Below, one piece after another: positions 1 to 8,800 of a stretch of 11,478 nucleotides of DNA. Both the position numbers and the translations under genes were made by a program. The notes below the pieces were generated by a model, which saw nothing but the letters and a program-made list of their open reading frames with translations, was not told where the DNA came from and did no database searches. Origin of the DNA: JAGMDK01 sp023128695 (GTDB taxonomy: Bacteria; Planctomycetota; Phycisphaerae; UBA1845; Fen-1342); NCBI GenBank assembly GCA_030628805.1, contig DAOVQG010000138.1, forward strand, positions 1 to 11,478. The letters run 5' to 3'. Within the stretch, counting starts at the first letter, position 1. Each line of letters opens with the position of its first letter.

Positions 1-245
1 GGCGCGCTCCCACGGTGTTTTCGAACCCTAAGTCCGACAGACTGCTAGTGCGAATGCGAATCTGCTCATTGCCAGAAAACGCGCCGTAACCCCCGCTACC
101 CCCTACCAGTTACCCCACCCCGAAAACCCCACTTGCGGAATTGCTGGGGCAAGCCAGGGACTGGGGACCGGCATTCGTATCAATCCAGCCGTTGCAACTC
201 CGCGCCACATCGCCGAAACTACTGCGGCTTTGCCGGGATACCGTA
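1..245. other. Leader region upstream of the deaminase gene; no supported gene
   Basis: I see no open frame here with the look of a gene. The stretch at about 89-130 is strikingly C-rich on the plus strand, with three spaced TACCCC-type runs. The deaminase frame stays open upstream to a TTG at 141, but those 35 extra codons show no family resemblance, so I read them as non-coding. No clear -35/-10 pair and no strong Shine-Dalgarno stand out before the ATG at 246. The promoter of the deaminase and zinc-ribbon pair probably lies in this region, but I cannot place it. Confidence 0.5.
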
Positions 246-1715
246 ATGAACACCATTATTCACGACACGACGATCGTTTCGCCGTTGGGGGGGCAGGTCC
301 GCGTCCGTCACCATCACAGTCTGGTGCTTGAGGCCGGGCGGGTGGCCGCCCTGGCGCCGGCCCGCCATTTCGACCGCCGCCTCGCAGACGACGAATTCGA
401 CGAGATCATACGCGGCGAGCGCTATGTGGTCATCCCCGGGCTGGTCAACACGCACCATCATCTCTACCAGTCGCTGACGCGCTGTCTGCCGGCGGCGCAG
501 AATGACCGGCTGTTCGATTGGCTGCTCAAGCTGTACGAGCGCTGGCGGCACCTGGACTACCACGCGGTGCATATGGCCGCGCAGGTCAGCATCGCCGAGC
601 TGCTGCTCCACGGCTGTACGACGACCAGCGACCATTTCTACATGCTGCCGCCCGGTTCGGACGTGCGGATGGAGGCCGTGCTGGACGCCGCCGCGGAGCT
701 GGGCATCCGCCTCCATCTGTGCCGCGGCAGCATGAGCCTGGGGCAAAGCGGCGGGGGGCTGCCGCCGGACGATTGCGTCGAGCGTGACGCGGACGTGCTG
801 GCGGACTGTCAGCGGGTGCTGGACCAGTACCATGACAAGAGTGCTCTCGCTCTTCGCCGGATCGATCTGGCGCCGTGTTCGCCATTCAATGTGACGCGGG
901 AGTTGATGCGTGACACGCGCGACCTGGCGCGGCAACACGGCGTCCTGCTGCACACGCATCTGGCGGAAACGCTGGAGGAAGAAGCATACTGCCTGGAGAA
1001 GTATGGCTGTCGGCCGGTGCGGTACCTGGAAGACCTCGACTGGCTCGGGCCGGATGTGTACCTCGCCCATTGCGTCTATCTGAACGACGAGGAAATCGCG
1101 CTACTCGCGCAGACCAAGACCGGCGTGAGCCACAACCCGACCTCGAACCTGCGGCTCGGCAGCGGCATCGCCCCGCTCCGCAAGCTGCTCGCCGCTGGCG
1201 TGCCCGTCGGTCTCGGCGTGGACGGCTCCAGCAGCAACGACGGCGGGAACCTGCTCGCGGCGGCCAAGCAGACCCTGCTGCTGGCGCGGGTGTTGCCGGT
1301 GTTGGAAGGGACTAAGGGGCCGAGGAACCAAAGGACCGATGGTGACGAAGGGCCGCGGGCTTCAGCCCGCGCGGACGTGCTAGTAGAGAAAACCCCCGAA
1401 CCACTGATGCCCGTCGCCGAAGCGTTCAAGCTGGCGACCATCGGGGGTGCCGCGTGCCTGCGTCGGGAGGAACTTGGGCATCTGAATCCCGGCGCCGCGG
1501 CCGACCTCGCGATGTTCCGGACGGACGACATCGCGCTCGCCGGCGCCTTTGCGCAAGACCCGCTGGCTGCATTAATACTATGTGACGCGCCGCGGGCGGA
1601 CCGCGTGTTCGTCGCGGGCCGTGAAGTCGTCCGCGACGGGCGGATCGTGGCGCTCGACGAAACGGCGCTCGGCGCCGAGTTCAACGATCTCGTCGCGAAA
1701 CGATTTCGCGTGTAA
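246..1715 (+). CDS. 8-oxoguanine deaminase-like amidohydrolase (TrzA/AtzA type)
   Basis: This is a metal-dependent amidohydrolase-superfamily deaminase of 489 residues, probably cytosolic. The expected reaction is hydrolytic deamination of 8-oxoguanine to urate, in purine salvage or removal of oxidised base. Visible residues: the NTHHHLYQ metal motif (His70 and His72), HTHLAET (His238, Glu241), LAHCV (His275) and GLGVDGSSSND (Asp326). The stretch around residues 160-180 (RGSMSLGQSGGGLPPDD) is the part that points to the 8-oxoguanine deaminase branch rather than generic guanine deaminase or triazine hydrolase. I chose the ATG at 246 because MNTIIHDTTIV starts the usual beta-sandwich; an upstream TTG at 141 only adds unrelated sequence. 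The Shine-Dalgarno is weak. Odd: residues about 354-386 are an extra hydrophilic linker carrying a palindromic repeat (see 1305-1403). The stop is 17 bp before the zinc-ribbon gene. Superfamily is certain; substrate is inferred. Confidence 0.85.
   Translation: MNTIIHDTTIVSPLGGQVRVRHHHSLVLEAGRVAALAPARHFDRRLADDEFDEIIRGERYVVIPGLVNTHHHLYQSLTRCLPAAQNDRLFDWLLKLYERWRHLDYHAVHMAAQVSIAELLLHGCTTTSDHFYMLPPGSDVRMEAVLDAAAELGIRLHLCRGSMSLGQSGGGLPPDDCVERDADVLADCQRVLDQYHDKSALALRRIDLAPCSPFNVTRELMRDTRDLARQHGVLLHTHLAETLEEEAYCLEKYGCRPVRYLEDLDWLGPDVYLAHCVYLNDEEIALLAQTKTGVSHNPTSNLRLGSGIAPLRKLLAAGVPVGLGVDGSSSNDGGNLLAAAKQTLLLARVLPVLEGTKGPRNQRTDGDEGPRASARADVLVEKTPEPLMPVAEAFKLATIGGAACLRREELGHLNPGAAADLAMFRTDDIALAGAFAQDPLAALILCDAPRADRVFVAGREVVRDGRIVALDETALGAEFNDLVAKRFRV
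1305..1403. repeat. Repeat-derived insertion inside the deaminase coding sequence
   Basis: This segment encodes about 33 hydrophilic residues between the SSSNDGGNLLAAAKQ helix and the PVAEAFKLAT helix, two blocks that are normally joined by a short loop in the family. It has two parts. Positions 1306-1338 show AAGG-type units spaced about 8-9 bp apart. Positions 1354-1371 are a perfect palindrome, CGCGGGCT-TC-AGCCCGCG, with an 8-bp stem and a 2-nt loop. The reading frame stays open throughout. The insertion boundary is estimated from memory of the family, not from an alignment. Confidence 0.6.
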
Positions 1716-1723
1716 CTGCCGGC

Positions 1724-1729
1724 GAGGAG
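1724..1729 (+). promoter_or_regulatory. Ribosome binding site of the zinc-ribbon membrane protein
   Basis: GAGGAG lies 3 nt before the ATG at 1733, inside the 17-bp gap after the deaminase stop (1713-1715). It fixes the start and supports translation from a shared transcript with the deaminase. Confidence 0.6.
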
Positions 1730-1732
1730 CCC

Positions 1733-2791
1733 ATGGGCACCGACCAACACCTGGAGCGCATCGTTCCGCTGGAATCCGTTGGGCCGTTGCCGCACTGTGT
1801 CAACTGCGGATACATCCTGCGGGGGCTCGCCATCGACGGCCGTTGTCCGGAATGCAACACACCGGTCAGTCTATCGCTCAAAGACAAACCGCAGCGCATG
1901 TACAGACCGGCCGAACCCGTTTCCGCGGGACCAGACGTGCGCTGCGTGCGGTGCGGCACGCCGCTCGGCGGACTCATCAGCCACGACGATTGTCCAAAGT
2001 GTGCGGCGCCGATATGGCTTTCGCTCTACGGAGACTGGCTCTGCGTGCGCGCCCCGATTTGGCTTCGGCGAGTGCGGCGGGGCATGGGACTATGGGTCTG
2101 GGCCCTGCTCGTGCCGTTCGCATTGTACATCATTCGCTTCATCACTCCGTTGATTTGGGCCGATCTCTGGATGCGTCTGTGGGGCACTCCGAACGCCGCC
2201 GTATATGAAGTGGCCATAAACAAACTGCTGTACTTGCTAACGATTACATTTGAGTTGGCAGCGGCGTTCATGATCACGTCCGGTAATCCCGCGACGGTGT
2301 ACTCCGAACCCCGGCTGTCGCTACGCCGCTTGATCCGCGCGCTGGCGCTGGCACAAATCGTGCTCTGGGTATTCGCTCAGTTGTTGTATTACCTGCCGCT
2401 AGACATGCCCGAGTACCTTTACTTGCTGCAACGTATACTCTTCATGCTTATGGCCGCGGCGTTGTTGCTGGGCATGATCGTACATGTTCGGCATCTGTGC
2501 CGTCGGTTACCCAACCGTAAACTCGAGCGCAGGCTTACGATGGTTCTCTGGGGCTACGTAGCATACTTGGTATGTGATTTCGTCCAACTCTGTGTCACCT
2601 GGGTGCTGGCGGGAGACGGTGGGATGTATCTGCTTATCTCAGGAGCACTTGGCGGCCAAATGTCGTGGATCGCCTACATGGTGCTGTCCTTTACCGACTT
2701 GTTACTGTTCCTCGTTTTCAGTATTTGGCTGGCGATAATCCTCGTGCGCTTTCGGCGGGCACTCGCCAGGATCATCGCTGGGGCTCCGTGA
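1733..2791 (+). CDS. Double zinc-ribbon multi-pass membrane protein, function unknown
   Basis: I do not recognise a named family. The 352-residue product begins with two near-identical zinc ribbons, each C-x2-C-x12-C-x2-C: Cys22/25/38/41 (CVNCGY...CPEC) and Cys71/74/87/90 (CVRCGT...CPKC). Each has a conserved GL three to five residues after the first pair. After these come about six hydrophobic segments at roughly residues 118-140, 165-183, 203-222, 230-250, 268-290 and 315-340, with basic loops between several of them (LRRVRRG, LCRRLPNRKLERR). No signal peptide is visible, so the ribbons are probably cytoplasmic. The start has a good GAGGAG. The gene sits 17 bp behind the deaminase, so co-transcription is likely, but this does not reveal its job. 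It ends 47 bp from the end of the convergent macroglobulin gene, and I see no clear terminator hairpin in that gap. In my recollection, proteins of this layout are common in planctomycetes. Confidence 0.85.
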   Translation: MGTDQHLERIVPLESVGPLPHCVNCGYILRGLAIDGRCPECNTPVSLSLKDKPQRMYRPAEPVSAGPDVRCVRCGTPLGGLISHDDCPKCAAPIWLSLYGDWLCVRAPIWLRRVRRGMGLWVWALLVPFALYIIRFITPLIWADLWMRLWGTPNAAVYEVAINKLLYLLTITFELAAAFMITSGNPATVYSEPRLSLRRLIRALALAQIVLWVFAQLLYYLPLDMPEYLYLLQRILFMLMAAALLLGMIVHVRHLCRRLPNRKLERRLTMVLWGYVAYLVCDFVQLCVTWVLAGDGGMYLLISGALGGQMSWIAYMVLSFTDLLLFLVFSIWLAIILVRFRRALARIIAGAP

Positions 2792-2838
2792 ACTGTTCCG
2801 GTTGGTATTGCCATTGCGCTCGCGCCGCCCCAAGCGCC

Positions 2839-5800
2839 TCAGTCCTTATCCTTTACAGTTACCCAAATCTCCGCCCCGTTGCAGCGGATTTCAGGGACAT
2901 ACATCGCGTAGCCGAGCGTCGGCAAGGCGTGGAACTGGCCCGGGACTTCGGCCCGCAACTCATAGCGTAGTTCCCATACGCCCTCGGGCAGTTTGTCGAT
3001 GAACAGGGCCACCTTGCGATCACGCAGCTCCTGGTGTACCCAGCGCTGCCGGCCGGTGTAGTCGCTTGGGTCGCGGGTCATGTGCTCATCTCGGCCGGCA
3101 CGGGGGCCGGCCGCTACATTGTGTGGCACCGGCTTCCAGCCGGTGGGTCGGCCGGCACGGGGGCCGGCCGCTACATCATTGTGTGGCACCGGCTTCCAGC
3201 CGGTGTGGTCGGTGGTTTGTTCCCTCGCTTGCGCTTCGGGCTCTATTTGGGCTTCGGGTTCCGGGCCGAATTGGCGCTCGACGGCACCGGATTTCAATTC
3301 CTTAGCATGGAACTCCGTACCGCTGCGGATTTGTACGGCCTCGAAGCCGGCGGGCTTGAGGTCTTCGAACACAAGGTATTCATAATTGTTCTTGGCCTCG
3401 ATCGTGATCACCGCTTCGACCCGCTCGCCGCTGACGATCGTGTCGTGGTCGTTGAGCGGGATCCGCTCGGTGACGAGTCCCTTCAGCAACGTTGGCCGCT
3501 GCACGAGCTTGTAATACTGGCGGCGGACGAAAATCTCGTTGCCGGCCGGCGTGATCGGCTCCTCGAACGTGAAGAAACGCGCCTCCACGGCAAAGTAGAT
3601 CGGCCCGCTGCCGGCAGTGCGTACGATGCGAATCTCGTTCTCGCCGTCGCGGATCAGCTCGCGGTCGATCTCGAAGCGGCTGGGGGCAATGTAGCGACCG
3701 GGCCCCGTACCGGCCGAATCACCGGCTGGAAGCCGGTGCCACATAGTGTCTGGAAGCCGGTGCCACATAGTGTCTGGAAGCCGGTGCCACACAGTAATGG
3801 AGTGACCGTTGACGATTAGCTCGTATTCCATCTCGGGCTGCAACTCGCCGCTGACCCGCAGGTAGTCGTTCAGGGCCAGCACGACGATCGCCGTGTCGCG
3901 CGTGCTCCGCCACTGGGCTCCGCGGCGATTCTTGATGAGCCAGTTGGTGACCGGCTCGACGAGTTCGTTTTCCGGGTCGATCGCGAGCAGAGCCCGCAGG
4001 GCGAACGCGGTCGCCTCCTCGCCGCCGTCGGACCAGCGGTAGTAGATGCCGTCCTCGCCCCAGTGAGCGGTCGGGATCACGGCGGGGTGCGATTGCTGCT
4101 CGCCGCGCTGGATGACCGAAGTGTCCGGCGTCTCGTCGAGCTTGACGCCGTTGGCGAGATTGCGAACGAGCACCCGGGCGTGCCCGTCCTTGCCGTAGTA
4201 ATGAGCACACAGAGCCAGCAACGCGCGGCTGTACGAATTCAGGCGGTCGCGGCTGTCGTAGAGATTCTGGTAGGCGGCTTTCTCATACTTCTTGAACCCG
4301 CGTTCCTTAGTAACGCTACGATGTACGGCCAGAGCGTGGAGCATCCAGGCCTGCGTGTCGAGATTAAGCTCCTCTCCGACAAGCTCCTTCCGCAGGTACT
4401 TGACGCCGCGGTCGAGTGCGTCGTCGTGGATGTCAAGGCCGGCGTCGCGAGCCAACGTCAGCCCCCACACCACGTACGCCGACATGAAGTGATCACTGGG
4501 CTTGTTTGGGCGTTTCCACCAACCCCAGCCGCCGTCGTTGCGCTGGAAGTCGTACAGGCGTTCCAGCGAGGCGCGAACGACGTCGTCGAGCTTATCGAGA
4601 TTGCGGCCACCCAGACGTTCCAGATTCTCCGGATCCTGCTCGATGCCGCCGAAGGCCTTGTTCGCGACGATCTCCGGATCGAGGTCGAAGTCCTTGAGCG
4701 TCTTGGCCGTAATGACGGCGGGCAGGAAGCGGCTCATCGTCTGCTCGGTGCAGCCGTAGGGATAATCGATCAGGTACGGCAACGCGTCGAGCATGGTGAC
4801 GGCGATGCTCGGCGTAACCTGCACGGTCAGCGTGGTCGAATCCGGCCGCCGCTCGGCGGGGATATCTATCTTCACGGTCACGTCGTCGCCGCGCACCTTG
4901 CCGGACTTGGCGACCAGCTTATCGATGCCGCGCTCATAGACGATGTAGGTCCGCTCCATCGCGTCGGCGTGCTCTCGTCCGCGGCCGACGACTTTGAGCC
5001 GCGCCGCGCCGGGCTGGGTAACCCGCACGAGCCAATCGACGCGGGCGTCGGCGTTGGCCGGGACGGTCACCGACTCCGGATTGCCCGACAGCAAGCTCTC
5101 GCCGTCGATGAAACCTGCAATCTCCACGCCGTCGGCCTCAAGCGCCGACAATACCTCCATTGGTTCGTCGGTATTGTTGTTCATGACGGCGGAGATAGTG
5201 ACCTTGTCGCCGACTAGGAAGAAGCGCGGGGCCTGGAGGCGGACGATCAGCGGCAGCCGCGTGCGCATTTTCGCGGTACCGATGCCGAACTTACTGCCGG
5301 CGGTTGCCGCCCGGGCGGTCGCCTGCCAGCCGGTCAGCGAATCCGGGAATATGACCTTGATGGTGGCATGACCGTCGGCGTCGGTAACGACGTCGGGCTG
5401 CCAGAAGGCGGTCGCACGGAAATCGCTGCGAACCTGGACCGCCCCCTCCGGCACGAACTCGCCGCCGATGCCGGACCTCGGCACATCCAGCATGGCGCCG
5501 AGTTTCATCTCCGATTCTTCGCCTTGCGCGCTGTTAGCGGACATCTTCCGCCGGCTATTCAGGTATATCGCATCTTTCATTGGTTGTAAGGCGTCGAGCG
5601 CTCCTCCCCGGCGGCCAGCAATCTCACGGGCCCGCGCCAATTTCGCCCCACCGGCGTACAAGTACTCGTCCCCATCCGGAATGTAGCCGTGTTCCTTCTC
5701 CCACAACTCCAAGTCGCCGCGCATCCGGCGGTCGAGTGCGGTGTCGTGCAAGCCGCCTTTCTCATCGCTGACGAGCTGTGCGTATTGCTTGGCACTGAAT

Positions 5801-8800
5801 GTACTGTTCCACTGCACGTACCGGCTGCGCTTGTCGCCGTAGTAGAACTGCCGTGGGTCGCCGGCGTAATCCTGCTGGATGTAGAAGACCGACTCGTCCG
5901 TCAAGCCGAGCGCGACTTCCGCCGCGACCGGCTGGCCGTCGTAGTCGCGGGTGCGGACGATCAACGTGCCTTCGGCGCGTGGCTCGTACGCATCTCGATC
6001 CGGCTCCACCTCGACCGTCAGGAAGTACTCCGCCGGCGGGACGATGACCTCTTCATTGTCGGTGAACAATTGTTGATCCATAACCATGGCGGCGGAGAGG
6101 AATATGTTCGGCACGTGCTGGTCGGTGATCGGCACTTCGATCAACTTCGCCGTCCCGGTCACGTGTACCAGACGATAGCTGTAGATGCCCTCGGCCTCGA
6201 CGGCGAACAGCACATAGCGGTTGTTGGTCGGGACGGTCAGCATCACCGGCGCGGTCTGGCCGGTGCGGAAGGTGTCCTTGTCCACGATGAGGTCCACCCC
6301 GCCGGGACGGTAGCCGAGTTGCTCCGTCTCCTTCGTGGCGACGCAGACCGTCGTCTCGGCCAGGATCGGGCCGTAGCCGGGATCGTCGCTCTCCCACGCC
6401 ACCCGGTAGTACCCCGCGCGCGGCGGCGTAAAGACGAACTCCGCGTTGCCGTCGGCGTCGGTCTTGACACTCTGCGTCAGAATGTCCTCGCGCTCGTAGC
6501 CGCGGAATTTCAGCTTCCACGACTGCTCGTCCGGCGCGGTGCGAGCTGGGAATCTCGCACTAGCGATGTGAATAGAGAATCTCACCTCCGCGGGAACTTT
6601 ATCAACAGGGATCTCCTCCCCGTCCGGACTGATCCAGATTTCTACCCAGTGCTCACGCGTCACCTTGATTTCACCAACGATCTGTTGCGCATTCTCATTG
6701 GCATCGAGCGCCTTGATATCGACCCGCACGCGATCCTGCGGACGATAGATATTATGCTCGGGATGCAGGTACACGTAGTACTTCTGCTGCGTCACGCGAA
6801 TGGTCGCATTGGCGATGATTTCGCGCCGGGAGGCATCCGTCACGCGAGCCTCGATGTGATATTCGAAGTCCTGCCCGATGTTCCGTGGGGTTTCAAACTT
6901 GAAGACGACGTTGCCGGCGGCGTCGGTCTTCAGAGACTCCTGCTTGACAAGCTGTTCGCCGTAGCGGTACGAGCGCCAATCCAGTCCCTTGTCGTAGTAC
7001 CAGCCGAACTCGTGCGGCGGTTGCCAATGGTGATAAAACGGCCGCTGGTGGATCAGCACTTGCACGTCGGCGTCGGCGACCGGGCCGCCGAAGTAGTAGT
7101 CGGCCTGGATGCTGCCCTCGACGACGTCGCCGACACGGAAAGTCTTCGGCAAACCATCCTCATCGGTCGGCGTATCGATTGTTACCTTGAATTCGGGCAA
7201 CTTGTACTCTTCGAGCCGCAGGAGCTTAGCCGAGCCGATATTCTTGCCTTGGTTGTCTTCAAATTCGATCTGGAACTCGCCGAGCGGCATCTTGTCGGTC
7301 AGCTCGAGCTCGCCCCAGGCGCTGCCGAAGGCGTTCAACTTGACCATTTCCTCCTCTACCTTCGCGCCGCGGGCGTCGCGAATGACGTACTTGAGCGATT
7401 GTCCGGCGGGCGTGAGGTACTTGCCGTCCTCATAGCGACGGGCGATGAACTTCCATTTCGCGGTGTCGCCCGGGCGATACGCCGGGCGGTCGGTGAAGGC
7501 GTAGATTCGCCAGCGCGGCTGAGTAGTGTCGTAGTAGTAGCTTTGACCGTGGCTGAAAGCTTGACGATCTTCGTGCAGCGCGGTTACGAACACTTGTAGG
7601 GAACGCTTTGACTGCGGGGCTTCGAAAAGCGCCAGTCCGTCGGCGTCGGTACGGCCCTTGTCTTTGCGCGTGTGCCAGTTCTTGCCATCGTAATAGCGTA
7701 TCCAGATGACGACGTTTGCGCCCGCCAGCGGGGAGCCGTCGTAGGCGTTGCAGAAGTAGACGAGCGTCTGCTGGGGGGCCTGCTTGACCACCAGCACCGC
7801 GTCGGTCACCAGGATCAACTCCCGCCCACGCACTCCGTCGGCGACGGCTTCGATCACGTACGCGCCAACCGGGAGCTTCTCATCCAACGTCAGCGCTTCG
7901 GCGCCGGGCATGTGCTCGCCGGTATCGCCGGTCTGGTAAGTCCATTTTCTAATTGACTCGCGGCCGGAGAGTTCAATGGTTTGCAACCAGTTCCAATGGT
8001 CTTTCCGAATGTTCACGTCTTCGGCGAGCGTGACGGGATAGAGCGTGAATTCGATCTCTTCCACGTTCCGCCAGTTTACGTAGTATTGAATCTCCGAGCC
8101 GGGCAGGAACGTGTTCGCGACGCTCACTCCCACCGCGGCCCCGGTGATCATCTCGACCTGCCGCTTGGCATCGTCATAGTAACGTGTCTCGCCTTTCTTG
8201 AACTCGTCCAGCAGTCGGCGATACAACGCCACCGCCTTGACGAAGTCCGGTTCGTATTGATAACCGCCATGCGGCAGCCGAACGGTTAGGCCGCGCTGTT
8301 CCCACCACTGGGCGTAGTGAAAGAGGGCATCGTCGTACCAGTCCTGGTCCGGCCCCGCCGCGAGGACCGCTTCAAACAGCTCGGGCACGCGCTGCTGCTG
8401 CCGCCAATCGCCTTGATTCTTGAGGGTCATCGCGATCAGGTACTGCGCGTACGCGATGTCGTGTGGGCTGACGCTGATCTTGAGTGCCTTGTAAAGGACG
8501 TCGAGCGGGATGCTCTGGCCGTAGTAGCCGTAATACCCCCGCTCATCCCCGCGGCGCGCATCGGCGGCCCGGTGTACGATGCCCAGGTATTTCTGCCGGG
8601 CCCATTCGATGCGCTCCGAGCCGGCGTACCAGTCGAGCGCCTGCTGATAATGCTGCCAGCCCTGGTGCCAATTGCCCCAGCGTTGGCGCAGCCAGTAGTA
8701 GTCGCCGAGTGATTCCTGCGCCTCGGCCCAGACATGGTCGCGGTCCTCGGCCCGCGGGATGGCGTCGATCAACGTTTGCAACTCGCCCTGGGCGCGGCTG

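Noticed and set aside
3091..3205. CRISPR-like array
   Set aside because: There are only two copies of each half-element, they are palindromic and lie inside a gene, there are no unique spacers of regular length, and no cas gene is present.
4063..5217. Second long antisense frame (384 codons) opposite the thioester and toroid region
   Set aside because: Same reason: a shadow of the macroglobulin codons, with no domain and no supported start.
5689..7599. Long open frame (636 codons) on the plus strand, antisense to the macroglobulin gene
   Set aside because: It lies wholly inside a clearly recognised coding region. Long antisense frames are expected in GC-rich coding DNA, and its product shows no recognisable domain.
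5840..7650. Repeated TDADG-coding stretches (plus-strand GTCGGCGTCGGT) in the macroglobulin gene
   Set aside because: These are recurring turns of homologous macroglobulin beta domains, a normal family feature, not an inserted DNA repeat.
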